A DNA stretch of 64,000 nucleotides from Zingiber officinale (Eukaryota > Streptophyta > Magnoliopsida > Zingiberales > Zingiberaceae), in NCBI RefSeq assembly GCF_018446385.1, contig NC_055986.1, forward strand, positions 25,592,302 through 25,656,301, read 5' to 3'. The notes below the pieces were generated by a model. That model was not told the DNA's origin. It saw only the letters and a list, made by a program, of their open reading frames with translations, and ran no database searches. Of this stretch, positions 12,341-24,741 are shown in pieces (position 1 is the stretch's first letter; the number at the start of each line of letters is the position of its first letter). Position numbers and translations under genes: made by a program.

Positions 12341-14914
12341 TGTTAGGATATATACTAAAAGCCTAGCTTTTGGTATAAACATTTATCTAGAAATAAGAAT
12401 CACATTGGTCAAATGTCTACATTTATGATAAATGTAGTTGTTCAATTAATTTATATTGTAGATAACATGGTGTATGGTGTCACACACAGAGGATCATGTT
12501 ATCAGTATCTTATAAATTATAAACAGTAGCTCACGACCAAGATGGAAAGGAACAAACCATTGGAAGGTCGTAGTGTAATTAGGTATTAGTTTATCTTAAC
12601 TATATAATTACACTAGTACACTTAGAGTGTATTGAGTAGGACCATTAGAGGTCGTTTCTTTTATACTGACTTTATAAAGGAACAAAGACCTCAGTTATTA
12701 TGGAAGTGTGTGCTCTTAATCCTAATATAATAACAAGCACATATATTTGATATTTATTTCTTTAATTTATCAATGGGTGAGATTTAGTTCGATAAATCAA
12801 TAAGCCCGATAAGTTGGGAAATGATATCACTTATAGTGTGTGTTGTTGATTATAGAAGGAAACTGTGTCCTAGTAATCTAGGTTGAGAATGTCCCCAAGA
12901 GGAGCTCATAAGGATTGTCATGTTAAACCTTGCAGGTGGACTTAGTCCGACATGATGATAAGGTTGAGTGGTACTACTCTTGGACTAAGATATTAATTAA
13001 ATGAGTTGTCAGTAACTCACTTAATTAGTGGACATTCGACATCTTAAACACAGGGAGACTAACACACTCATAATAAGAAGGAGCCCAAAAATATAATTTG
13101 GGATTGGTGCGGTAGTTCAATAATAGTTCTCTAGTGGAATGAATTATTATTGATAAAATTAAGTTGTGTGTTCAGGGCGAACACGGGATACTTAATTTTA
13201 TCGGGAGACCAAAACCAATTCCTCCTCTCGGTCCCTATCATAGCCTCTTAATTATAGAGTACTATACCCACCTATACTCACCTTCTTACCCATCCTATAG
13301 GGGCCGGCTAAGCTAACTTGGAGACCAAGCTAGGGTAGACCATGGTTTGGTTCATGGGTGAATTCATGTGGCCGACCCTAGCTTGAACTCAAGCTTAGGT
13401 GCCCGGCCCTATTAAAATAAAAAGGAATTTAATTTTAAAATTTTTTATTATGTGGATAACATGATTTAAAAGAGAGTTTAAAAATTTAAATCTTTTCTTT
13501 TATAAGATTCTACAAAAGATTAAGAGAAGAGCTAAATCTCTTTCCTTATTTGTAGATTAAAAGGTTGATTTTAATTTTGGTAAAAACTTTCTTTTTAATC
13601 ATGTTCATGATTTAAAAGAAAGTTTAAAAATTAAAAATTCTCTTTTATTAGTTTCTACAAAAGATTAAGAAAAGATTTAATATCTTTCCTTATTTGTAGA
13701 TTGAAAGGAGATTTTAATTTTTAGAGATAACTTTCCTTTTTAGAAATTATCCACATGTTTAAAAGAAAGTTTTTAATTTATAAAATTTTCTTTTTATTAA
13801 CCAATCATGAAGGGATAAAAATTATTGGATAAATTTTTATAAATTTTCGGAAGCAAATAAGGAAGTTTTAATTTGTGTTTAAAATTTTATTTGCTTGGAG
13901 ATATTAATGTGGTCGGCCATTGAAATTGAGAAAAGAATTTTGATTTTAATTAATTAAAATTTTTCCTTTTCATGGCAAAAGAATTAAGGAAGTTTTTATT
14001 TAAATTTCCTTATTTGCCAAGACCAAAGATTATAAAAGAGGGGGTAGAGGTGCCTTCATGGTGAACGACTCTATTATTTTCTCCTCTCTTTTTCTCCTTG
14101 GGTGTGGCCGGCCCCTCCTCTTTCTTTCTTCTCCATCTTGTGGCCGAACCTCTTCATGCTCTTGGAGTTTTAATTGGTGGTCGGATTCTAGCTTGAAGAA
14201 GAAGGAGAGAAAGCTTGCATCCCTTGGAGTTTGGTTGGTGGAAAAAGTTCTTCATCCTTTGGAAGTTTTTGCTTGGCTGAAACTTGAAGGAAGAAGAAGA
14301 AGAAGGTGCTAGGTGGTTCTCGTCTCGGAAGATCATTGCCCACACAATGTCTGAGGTTAGAAGAGGAATACGGTAGAAGATCAAGAGGTCTTTGTCTTCA
14401 AAAGAAAGGTATAACTAGTAATATTTTTCCGCATCATGCTAGTTTTATTTCTTTGTAAAAATACCAAATACAAGAGGCATACGATTCTAGTATTTCGAAT
14501 TTGTTTTCAATGTTGTGTTCTTTTGTTTTTTCTTTTCCTTGTGATTTGATTGTTCTTTTCGGTTGACCTAAAGTTATTTAAAGAAATTAAATATTAACTT
14601 TCCTTAAAAGGCTTTGTCTAGTCGGTGGTGGTTGTTCTCATATCCAAGAAGGTCATGTGCCTCGCCACGTCAGTACTGGGAGCCAATTTTGGAAACTAAT
14701 ATTTAATGAAATTAATAACCTAGGTGATTTGGATCGAACATGTTAAGTTCCGCAAGAGATCCGAGTCTAAACCTAAAAGAATAAATAAATTAAACTTAGG
14801 ATCAAACGTGTTAAGTTCCGCAGGCGATCCGAGTTTAATTTAAAAGAACACATGGTAGCTAGGAAAAGGTTCAGACCTTTGTACAAAATTTTTGTACAGT
14901 GGAACCATTAGGTT
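12341..14914 (+). repeat. 3' LTR of the plus-strand Copia element, last 19 bp missing
   Basis: The LTR begins TGTTAGGATA after the purine tract and follows the 5' LTR to GGAACCATTAGGTT (14914, equal to 7695). The final 19 bases, ending ACCAACA, are absent, and minus-strand integrase sequence follows at once. A TATAAAAG box is at 14031-14038. Confidence 0.92.
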
Positions 14915-15679
14915 AACCATTTTCATAAGAGTCATATTCCTTCTTTACACCATTCTGTTCGGGTGTACCAGGTGCAGACAGTTGGGATTGAATCCCGACA
15001 TCTGATAAGCAACTCCTAAACTATCCTAAGAGGTACCTGCCACTACAATCACACCGTAGTATCTTGATACTTTTACCATGATGTTTCTCCACATCAGTCT
15101 TGTACTCTTTAAACTCATCAAATCACTCAGACTTGCAGCGCATCAAGTAAATATACCCGTATCTCGAATAGTCATCTATAAAAGAGACGAAATATTCGAA
15201 ATCACCGCTTGCCTGGATAGTCATAGGTATAAATAAGAATGAACCAATTCCAACACATTTTGGCTCTATACCCCTTAGATTTAAAAGATCTCTCAGTCAT
15301 TTTTCCTTCCAAGCAAGACTCGCAGGTTGGAAAGTTTTCCACCACCAATGAATCCAAAAGTTTATCGGCTATTAACCTTTGAATCCTACTCAAGTTAATA
15401 TGACTTAGCCTAAGATGCCAAAGATATGTTTGGTTCATTTCCAAAGGTTACTTTCTCTTATTAAAATTAGAAGATATGTTATTAATTTCCATTTGTTGCA
15501 TCGTGGGAGTATTGCATATCAGAACAAATAACTTCCCTATTTTACTTAATAACAACTTTGTCATCAAAAGAGATAGAATATCCAACCTTAAATAGTTTTA
15601 GAAACTGAAATCAAGTTCTTTCTAAAACTTGGTACGAAAAGACAATCAATATTTTATTCTTATCAAAGGATAAACATCT
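14915..15679 (-). pseudogene. Duplicated Copia integrase / pre-integrase block
   Basis: This is a near-identical second copy of 4369-5134, in the same minus orientation. It contains the pre-integrase zinc-binding motif at 15202-15444 (HLRLSHIN, CESCLEGKMT) in an 80-residue open stretch. It ends in CATCT at the insertion point used by the plus-strand element and runs on without a break into the remaining minus-strand element. Confidence 0.88.
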
Positions 15680-15917
15680 CCCACTGCAATAGCTGTTACT
15701 TTTGCAGCAGTGCCTATGTAGACGATGTTTTCCCCTTCATATAGTTGTCAGGTTTCTTGGAACCCCTGCAAAGAATTACAGACATGATCGATGACTCCTG
15801 TATCTACACATCAGGGGCCAGTAGATAACACCACTAAACATGTTTCAACAACTAATGAATAAAATACACCTTTATTGTTCTCATTTCTGAGAGGACTGTC
15901 CACCTTAGTGTCCAAGT
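15680..15917 (-). pseudogene. Copia protease region remnant
   Basis: This is the continuation of the minus-strand element upstream of pre-integrase. It is the counterpart of about 9180-9500 in the plus-strand element and includes a protease-like stretch with stops. It is interrupted at 15918 by a solo LTR and resumes at 18324. Confidence 0.7.
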
Positions 15918-18323
15918 TGTTAGAGTGTATACTAAAAGCATAGCTTTTGTAAACATTTATTTTGAAATAAAAGAATCACATTGGTCAAATGTCTACATTT
16001 ATTTGTTAAGTGTAGTTGTTCAATTAATTTATATTGTAGATAACATGGTGTGTGGTGTCACACACAGAAGATCATGTTATTAGTTCTTTATAAATTATAA
16101 ACAGTTGCTCACGACTAAGATGGAAAGGAAAAAACCATTGGAATAGTCGTAGTGTAATTAGGTATTAGTTTATCTTGACTAATAAATTACACTAGGACAC
16201 TCTAAGTGTATTGAGTAGGATCATTTTAGATAAGTTCTTTTTATACTGACTTAATAAAAGAACTAGACCTTAGTTATTATAGAAGTGTGTACTCTTAATT
16301 ATAATATAATAATAATCACATATATTTAGTATTTATTTCTTTAACTTATCAAAGGGTGAGATTTAGTTCGATAAATCTAAAGGCCCGATAAGTTGAGAAA
16401 TGATACTACTTATAGTGTGTGTTGTTGATTATAAAAGGAAACTGTGTCCTAGTTATCTAGGTTGAGAATGTCCCCAAGAGGAGCTCATAAGGATTGTCAT
16501 GTTAAACCCTGCAGGTGGACTTAGTCCGACATGACAATGAGGTTGAGTGGTACTACTCTTGGACTAAGATATTAATTAAAGTGAGTTGTCAGTAACTCAA
16601 TTACATTAATGGACATTCGATATCTTAAACACAAGGAGACTAACACACTCATGATAAGAAGGAGCCCATAATGTAATTTGAGATTGGTGCGGTAGTGCAA
16701 TAATAACTCTCTAGTGGAATGAGTTATTATTGATGAACTTGAGTTGTGTGTTCGGGGCGAACATGGGATACTCGAGCTCGTCGGAAGGTAAAAACCAATT
16801 TTTCTTCTAGGTCCCTGTCGTAGCCTCAATGAAGTCTTAAATCCAGTCATGAAAAATCCATTTTGGTATCCAAGAGAGGGTCGACCAAGCTATAGGGGCC
16901 GGCCACTTACTTCTTAAAGGGGTCGGCCCTTTGCTTGGTGCCCAAGCAAAAAGGGGTCGGCCAATAAAATTCAAACTAGGAGGGGTGTTTTGAATTTTTA
17001 AAATTTTCTCTTTGTAGATATCTACAAGTTTTAAAAGAGAGATTTTAAAATATAAAACTTTCCTTATTTGAATTAGGTCACATGGTTTAAAAGAAAGTTT
17101 AAAAGTTTTAAAACTTTCCTTTTTTTAACCATCCTCATGGTTTTCGAAAAAAGGAAGGGAGTTTTAAATTTGAAACTTTCTATTTTTGTAACCATGTTAA
17201 AAAATAAAATTTTAGAAGAGAAGTTTAAATTTTAAAACTTGGTTTTAATTTTAAAACTTTCCTTTTTTAACACTCACATTAGGAAATTAAAAGAGAGCTT
17301 GTAAAATTTTATAAGAGTTTTCCTTCTTTTCTTATAAAATTTTTACAAAACTATTTTTCCTTCTTTTAAGGGCCGGCCACCCTTGCTTGGTGCCCAAGCA
17401 AGGGGTCGGCCAAATCATTCAATCAATGATTGAATCAATCAAGAGAAAAAAAGGAAAAATAAAAGGGGAAAAAGGAAAATAAGAGGAAGATTTTAATTTT
17501 TTGTAAAAATCTTTCCTTATTTGCCTTGGGCAAGTAATATAAAAGAAGAGGAGGGGAGGCCTCATGAAATATCAATTCTTATTCTCTTGTTGAAACTCCC
17601 TCTTGTGGCCGACCCTCTCCTCTTCTCTTTCCCCTTGCTCTCTTTTGCTCCGTGGTGGTGGTGGTGGTCGAATACTAGAAGGAGGAAGAGCTTTTGGGTG
17701 GTGTTTATCTTGGAGGATTGTCGCCCACACGACATCCAAGGCGAGGCGAGGAATACGGCAGAAGATCTCGAGGTTATTAGCATACAAAGAAAAGGTATAA
17801 CTAGTAATTGTTTTCCGCATCATGCTAGTTATTTTTCTTTGTATGAATTCCAAACACAAGAGGCATTAGATTCTAGTTTTTCGAATTTATAATTTGAGTT
17901 TGTGTTTTTTTTTGTTTTTCGAATTTGTGATTCGATTGTTCTTTTTGTTTAAACCTAAAGTTATATAAGGAAATTAAATATTAGCTTTCCTTAAAAGGCT
18001 TTGTCTTGGCGGTGGTGGATGATCTCATACCCAAGAAGAACTAGTGCCTCACCATACAGTCCTGGAAGCCAATTTTGGAAATTAATATTTAATTGAATTC
18101 ATAACATAGGTGGATTTGGATCAATAATGTTAAGCATCGTTTGTGATCCAAATCTAAACCATTAAGAACAGATAAGTTAAATTGGAATCAATAATGTTAA
18201 GTTCCGTTTGTGATTCCTAATTTAATTTCTAAAGAATACAATAGGTTGTTTAGGAAAGGTTCGACACTTGTACAAAATTTTTATACAGTGGAGCCGGTAC
18301 GATCTTCCTAGGACCAACCAACA
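15918..18323 (+). mobile_element. Solo Copia LTR with perfect 5-bp target duplication
   Basis: This is a 2406-bp LTR, TGTTAGAGTG...CCAACCAACA, related to but clearly diverged from the other LTRs here. The target-site duplication is CAAGT at 15913-15917 and 18324-18328. There is no internal region. A TATAAAAG box is at 17538-17545. It splits the minus-strand element cleanly. The solo state implies recombination between two LTRs of a once complete element. Confidence 0.93.
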
Positions 18324-19868
18324 CAAGTTTTGTTTCCAATCATTATAATTGGGACTAGTAAATGTATTCTCTAATATCTAGGGGATTGATAAACATTTGA
18401 AATCCTAAGAATCGCAAAAATATTTGGTTAAGACCAACACCTCAAAATCCCCGTGAATTTTGTATGCCACGTTAGTGTGGACGTATATAAATTCAAACAT
18501 TTATAAAAGGAGATTTTATCCATTAATTTTATTGTCTTGTCAACCTATCTTTATGACAAATAAAATTAATAGTTGGTTTGTCTTCGATCAAATATTTGGT
18601 CAAAACTTTAGAATTTAAAATAATATTGATTCCTCAAAACAATATCATTTAAATTCACTAACACCTCAAACACCGTGAATTTTGTATGTCACGTTAGTGT
18701 GGACGTATACAAATTCAAACATTTGTAAGAGGAGAGTCTTACCCATTAATTATCTTGTCAACCTTAAATTACCTCAAACACCATGAATTTTGTATACCAC
18801 GATAATGTGGACATAAACAAATTCAATTATTTGTAAGAGGAGGTTTTACCCATTAATTTTATTTTGTCAACCTAACTTTATGACAAATAAAATTACCTCA
18901 AACACCATGAATTTTGTATGACACAATAGTGTGGATGTATACAAATTCAAACATTTGTAAGAGGGGGTTTTACCTAGCTTTATGACAAATTAATAGTTGA
19001 TTTTTCTTCGGTCACACAAATAATATCAGTGACTCAGTTGGGGAGGATACTATTAAATGCGCCTAAGTGTATATCATTACTTGATACTTAGTCCATTAAA
19101 TAGGATTATGCCCCTTCAGTTGGAGAAGATCACATGCTCCTAAATAATTTCCTATAATCATCCATAAAGAAAATTTGATCTAGTGATCCGCAAAGAAACT
19201 CATCCGATGTGGAGGGAGGCACTCAGAGCCAATGCGCAAGTTTGTTTCATCACTTGCAAATCAGTAATGGAGACCATGGAATTTATTTATAAATCCCTCC
19301 CCCCACTTAGTTATTTAAGATGAGGATTTTATCATGCACACACACACACATCACAGCAAATAAAAACAATAAATATGGAAAAACAATTTTCCAACTATTA
19401 TGGCTTTTTTCCATCACTGTCCTCCATATGCTGCCAACCCTAGCTGCTGTCATCTTTAGCCACCGTCATAGGGTCTAGTTGTCGCATCTATCCTACTTCT
19501 TTTTCCGCTGTGCCTCTGGTCCTTAAATAGTACCACGCCTCACAAGGATACGATCCGCGACAAAAATAGAGTTTTACATTTATCGATCCTATATTCCATG
19601 AAGGAATGTACATGTAATCTAGATCGAACAAAAAGTAAAATCCTAAAACTAATACAGCTCTTGCTATATTTAATAAATACAATCATGCACGCACACATCA
19701 AATGCCCTCGACATGTCCGAGGGTCCAATCACACACAATCACAATAGGCCATAATAGTTGGAGCCTGCAACCACAGAGTTAATCTATTTGCACATTCTAC
19801 TATTATCCTGCCTAAAATATGTATGACATGTGCATAATTAACTAAAACCAAACACACAGAGGTTAAAA
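18324..19868 (-). other. Leader of the minus-strand Copia element, with tandem motifs and no gag
   Basis: This lies between the protease remnant and the PBS. Four copies of a motif with TGAATTTTGTATG, GTGTGGACGTATA and ATTTGTAAGAGG are spaced at about 18450, 18670, 18775 and 18900. As in the plus-strand relative, neither a UBN2 segment nor a CCHC knuckle is visible, and no gag-length frame is open. Confidence 0.65.
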
Positions 19869-19885
19869 CCTAGCTCTGATACCAA
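19869..19885 (-). other. Primer binding site of the minus-strand element
   Basis: Read on the minus strand this is TTGGTATCAGAGCTAGG, one base inside the 5' LTR. It is identical to the PBS at 7716-7732. Confidence 0.9.
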
Positions 19886-19886
19886 T

Positions 19887-22410
19887 TGTTGGTTGCTACT
19901 CGAAATACCATCCTAGGTCCCCTGTACAAAAATTTATACAAGCATAGAACTTTCCTAGCTACCCATGTGCTCTACTGAAGCTAAGTTTGGATTGCAAATG
20001 ATGCTTAACATTATTAATCCAAATCATCCTTCAGAAGTTAAACTTGAATTGGGAACGAAACTTAACATTCTTACTTCAAGTTTTAACTGATATAATCTTC
20101 CTAAGTTAAACCATATTACAGAAGTTGATCAAATATCTATTTCAAGGATCGACTTTCAGGTCAAACGTGGTGAGGCAGTTGGCCTTCTTGGGTATGAGAT
20201 CATCCACCACTGCCTAGATAAAGCCTTTCAAAGAAATCGGATATTTAAACTTCTCACAGTAAACTAGGTTTAACTATAGAGACCTCAATAGAAATACATT
20301 ATCGAAACATGAAATCGAAATGAATATCGATAACAAAAATGATAATTAAAACCGATAACCTCTTGTGTTTGATTTTACAAGATCTATATAAAAAGGATGC
20401 ACTAGTTATGATGTGAAAACTTATAACTAGTTATACCTTTCGTAGCTTATAGACCTCTTGATCTTCTATTGTATTTCTCTTCTTATCTCGAACGTCGTGT
20501 GGACGACGATCTACCAAGACGAGAATCTACCCAAGCCTTCTTCTTCCTTCCAAGTTTTGGCCACCAACTTTCTCAAAGAGATGATGAAGTTCGGCCACCA
20601 ACCAAGCTCCAAGGGATGCTAGGAAACAATGCCTCCTTCTTCTCCTTCTTCTCCAAGCATGAACCGGCCACCAATCCAACCTTCAAGTCTTAATGCCACC
20701 GGCCACAAAGATGAAGAGAAGAGGAAGAGCAAAGGGTCGGCCACTACCAAGGAAGATGTGTTCTTGGGTGAGGCACCCCTCCTTCTCTTTTATATTCCTT
20801 GGTCTTGGCAAAAAAAGAAAAGTTTTGTAACAAAAATAAAACTTCCTTTTTCTCCTATGACATGGCCGGCCATATGCTTATTCTCCAAGCAAGGAAAGAT
20901 TTTAAACAAAATTAAAATCTCTCTTTTAAAATCTCTTTTGTGGATAGTTATAAAAGGAATGTTTTATAAATTAACATCTCTCTCTTTTAAATCCTTTTAT
21001 GGATATCTATAAAAGATAAGATTTAAAATAAAACATGGTTATAAAAGGAAAGTTTTATCAAAAATTAAAATATTTTTTTCATATTATAGATAACTACAAA
21101 TAAAGAAAGATTTCAAATATCTCTTTTATTCCTTTGTAGAAATTTATAAAAGGAAAGATTTTAAAATTTAAAACTCTCTTTTAAAACCAACATAAAAGGA
21201 AAGTTTTTAACAAAACAAAAACTCCCTTTTATTTCCTTTTATGACCGATCTAAAAAAGAAAAGTTTTATATTAAAATCATCTTTTTAAATCATCTTTTTA
21301 AATCTATATAAAAGGAAAGATTTTACAAAATAAAACTTCCTTCTCTTCATGATGTGGTCGGCCACTTGCTTGGGCACCAAGCAAGCTTGGCTGACCCTAG
21401 CTTGGGCTCCAAGCATAGCTTGGCCGGCCCCTTGCTTGGTCTCCAAGCAAGGCTTGGCCGACCCTAACTTAGGCCTTAAGAAGCTAGGCTTTGAGTGGAT
21501 ATAAGACTTTATATAAGAGGCTACAATAGGGACCAAGAGGAGGAATTGGTTTTGATCTCCCGATGAGCTTGAGCTTCCCGTGTTCACCCCGAATACCCAA
21601 CTCAAGTTCATCAATAATATCTCATTCCACTAAAGAGTTATTATTGCACTATCGCACCAATCCCATATTACAATATGAGCTCCTTCTTATTATGAGTGTG
21701 TTAGTCTCCTTGTGTTTAAGATATTGAATGTCCACTAATTAAATGAGTTACTGACAACTCACTTAATTAATATCTAGCTCCAAGAGTAGTACCACTCAAC
21801 CTTATCGTCATGTCGGACTAAGTCCACCTGCAGGGTTTACATGACAATCCTTATGAGCTCCTCAAGGGGACATCATCAACCTAGATTACTAGGACACATT
21901 TTTATTCTATAATCAACAACACACCATATAAATAATATATTTCCCAACTTATCGAGCGTATTGATTTAACGAGCTAAATCACACCCTTTGATAAATTAAA
22001 GAAATAAATATTAAATATACGTGCTTGTTATTATATCATGATTAAGAGTACACACTTCCATAATAATAGAGGTTTTGTTCTTTTATATAGTCAGTATACA
22101 AAGATAATACCTCAAATGGTCCTACTCAATAGACTCATAGTGTACTAGTGTAATTTATTAGTCAAGATAAACTAATACATAATTACACTACAACCACTCC
22201 AATGGTTTGTCCCATTCCATCTTGGTTGTGAGCAACTGTTTATAATTTATAAGGAACTGATAACATGAACTTCTGTGTGTCTCCTCACACCATATTATCT
22301 ACAATATAAATTAAACGGACAACTATACTTAGAATAAATGTAGATATTTGACCAATGTGATTCTTATACATGTTTATACAAAATCTAGACTTTTAGTATA
22401 CATCCTAATA
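19887..22410 (-). repeat. 5' LTR of the minus-strand Copia element
   Basis: The LTR is 2524 bp. The inner end on the minus strand reads CGAGTAGCAACCAACA and the outer end TATTAGGATG, a TG-to-TA change shared with the 3' LTR. A TATAAAAG box on the minus strand lies at 20787-20794. It abuts a different LTR fragment at 22411, whose first five bases (GGAAG) should be the TSD. Confidence 0.9.
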
Positions 22411-23158
22411 GGAAGGCGCATCTATGCCTCTCTGTGTGAGCCTTCAGCTAAGCTTCCCGAGGCACCTCCAACATCCCCGGAGGCACCTTGAACACTGTTC
22501 ATCTGAGCTTATTTTGTGATTTTCATTCCCTGTAAGCCATGTTAGTCCAAAATATAAAACATACCCTGTAAGATAAAGTTAGCACAATAAAATATGATTA
22601 ATAAAGCTACTTGACAGTGTCTGGACTGTTCGGTTCTGACTTTTTGATTTTCCAAAAACCCTAGGTAGAGCCGACGCCTATTGTTCCCTCAAGGAGGAAC
22701 GCGTCCTCATCTGCTCCTCTCAGTAGAAACTACCTTTTGCCAGACCGGTCCTCCCGACTATCTAAACTTTTTCTCAACGTTCACGACTTCAAGATTTCAT
22801 GCTGAATATCCAATCCATGACTCGTCCAGTCTTCCACCTAGTGTCCATGACTCCCAGGATTTTCACTTAGAGTCCTCAACTTTAGGATTTTACCCAAAAT
22901 TCTTGACCCATCAAGACTTTACCCAATCCCCTGGACCAAAACTTCGTTGCATAACCATAGCTAGGACTTTTCGCTTATCTAACCACAGCTAGGAGTTTCC
23001 ATCTACCTAGTATCAACTAGGACTTTCTTTTGCCTATGATTACTTAAGACTTTCCTGCAAACTCAGTCAACCTTGTTAGACAACAAGAAACCTTAAATTT
23101 GAACCCTTTTCCATAATCAAAACTTAGTTTCGATCATCTGGTGCTTTTTGCACCAATA
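22411..23158 (-). repeat. LTR fragment related to the LTRs at 31637 and 36170
   Basis: This shares long stretches with 32350-32906 and 36880-37424, such as GTTCGGTTCTGACTTTTTG, AGGAACGCGTCCTCA and a TTTTTGCACCAATA end. It corresponds to the first half of that LTR on the minus strand and is cut on the left by the large Copia element. The open frame at 22681-22992 lies inside it and is not treated as a gene. Confidence 0.7.
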
Positions 23159-24123
23159 TAATCAGGATGTATGATTCCCGATTGGCGAAGTCCAGATGTG
23201 CGATTTCGGTAGAAAGACCTAGTGGGTTAGATTGGACATCGACGAGGTAACTTGACACTTGGTAAGTGAAGGTAAGTCACTGAGGAGAGTGACTCAGTGA
23301 GGATGTGTCCTAGTTGAGGGGACGGTAGACGTTTGTCCAATTTAGACCCATTTAAAAACCTAAATTGAGACCCTGACTAGATCCTGATTTAGAGGATATG
23401 ATCTAAGTCATAAATTAATCATATTATTATTATGCTAACTTTATGTTATATGTTAGATATTTTTATGTTGGATTAACAAAGTTTATAGGGTAAAATGAGC
23501 ATAAAGTGCCTCAGATGAATAGTACTCGAGGCGCCTTACAGGCGATGGAAGGCGCCTTAAGTACTGTTCATAGAATGCGCCTTCTGTCAGATAATGCAGA
23601 GATGTCATCGACGATAAGAAGCTGATTTTTAAGGGATAGAAGTTGGCATTAAAGGCGCCTTTAATACTATTGAAGGCGCCTTCCATCCCTTATAAAAGAG
23701 ACATTCAACTAAGGCTTTCAATACAACGATTCTACAAGCTTCTAGGTGTCCATTTAGCATTCTGGCTGCTCCCGCTTCTTACTGCTGCCCTGCTATGACT
23801 TTGCTATGCTCGACTACTACTGAGGAGCAGTCCAATACTGAGCTCGAGTCGACTTTCTACAAAGATTGTTGGGTAACGAAGTTAATATTTGTACTTAATT
23901 TCTGCATAAAAGGGAAGTGTAGCTTGTTACACTTTTTGATTCTTTTATTGTACTCGATCCCTTATTCCGACGGTTCCATAAGAGGTATTTAGTGGATTAC
24001 CAGTCGATAAGTCCCGAGACCTGAGTATTGGAGTAGGAGTCGCCGAAGACTCCGAACCAAGTAAAACTGAACATGTGTCTTTTTACTTACTTTTGTTTTT
24101 ATATTTTTCCACTGCGTATTTAT
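23159..24123 (+). repeat. Probable LTR fragment rich in GGCGCC palindromes
   Basis: The region holds five GCGCC-type motifs between 23530 and 23690, three of them full AAGGCGCCTT-like palindromes. A stretch at 23930-24070 (CGACGGTTCC, GGTATTTAGTGGATTACC) looks like the 3' part of a Copia LTR. No clean TG...CA ends or TSD could be fixed. No gene is seen. Confidence 0.4.
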
Positions 24124-24736
24124 TGAAGGACCAAAAAAAATTTAGATATCTCCATAATGATATGATATTATCCACTTTGGGTATAAACCCTCATGGTTTT
24201 GCTATTGGGTTCTACTCAAAAAACTTCATACCAATGAAGATATCTTTTTTCTTATAAACTCATGATCTTTCCCATGTGTTTTCAATATGGGACTATGTTT
24301 ACAACCTTGCAAATCCAATAATCACTCCCTCAAACAATGGACCACAGGGTCCCCCTCAAGCATAAAGTCATTCTTGACCTGTTCAGGGTCTCCCCTCAAG
24401 GAATAGGTCACTGACCTACTCAGGGCCTCTCTTACTTCGTTCAAGGATTCATCCACGTGGTTCGATCTTGGATCATGACTCTAGCTCATTCTTCTTCCGA
24501 TAGTTAGTCTGGTGAAGAGCGACCTCACTCTGATACCAATTGAAGGATCGAAAAAAATTTAGATATCTCCACAATGGTATGATATTGTCTACTTTGGACC
24601 TAAGCTCTTATGGTTTTGCTCTTGGACTCCACCTAAAAGGTCTTATACCAATGGAGATATCTTTTTCTTATAAACTCATGATCTTTCTCATGTGTTTTTA
24701 ATGTGGGACTATATTTGCAACCTTGCAAACCCAACA
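24124..24736 (-). mobile_element. Complete TRIM (miniature LTR retrotransposon)
   Basis: Two direct repeats of 197 and 196 bp (24124-24320 and 24541-24736, both TGAAGGA... to ...CCAAYA) flank only 220 bp. Beside the right repeat lies, on the minus strand, ATTGGTATCAGAG, the Met-tRNA primer site. Beside the left repeat is a GAGGGAGTGATT purine tract. The flanks TTTAT (24119-24123) and CTTAT (24737-24741) form a 5-bp TSD with one mismatch. There is no coding capacity, as expected of a TRIM. A solo LTR of the same family lies at 49124-49317. Confidence 0.9.
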
Positions 24737-24741
24737 CTTAT

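Larger units (their letters stand above)
5135..14914 (+). mobile_element. Plus-strand Ty1/Copia element lacking gag, 3' LTR clipped
   Basis: The element has a 5' LTR (5135-7714, TGTTAGG...AACA), a PBS (7716-7732), a decayed internal region, a polypurine tract (12330-12340) and a 3' LTR from 12341. The LTRs are near-identical by eye, which indicates a recent insertion, yet pol is full of stops and has lost the RT catalytic aspartates. The element was therefore probably already defective when it last moved. It is inserted in the minus-strand element after CATCT (5130-5134). A matching CATCT is at 15675-15679, but 765 bp of repeated flanking DNA lies between it and the clipped 3' LTR. Confidence 0.9.
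1..22410 (-). mobile_element. Large minus-strand Ty1/Copia element, nested and rearranged
   Basis: This is one minus-strand element whose 5' LTR is at 19887-22410 and whose 3' LTR is at 1-2239, the latter cut by the window edge. The two LTRs align almost base for base (position 1 matches 20180), with roughly one to two differences per 100 bases by eye. PBS is at 19869-19885 and the polypurine tract at 2240-2252, both read on the minus strand. Between them lie RNase H, RT, integrase and protease remnants. The element is split by a plus-strand element of the same superfamily (5135-14914) and by a solo LTR (15918-18323). A 765-bp block of pol occurs twice, at 4369-5134 and 14915-15679. No gag was found in the leader. 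The outer TSD cannot be checked because the left end lies outside the window. Confidence 0.88.

Noticed and set aside
22681-22992. 103-codon forward frame
   Set aside because: It lies inside an LTR fragment that also occurs at 32460 and 36970, where the frame is not kept.
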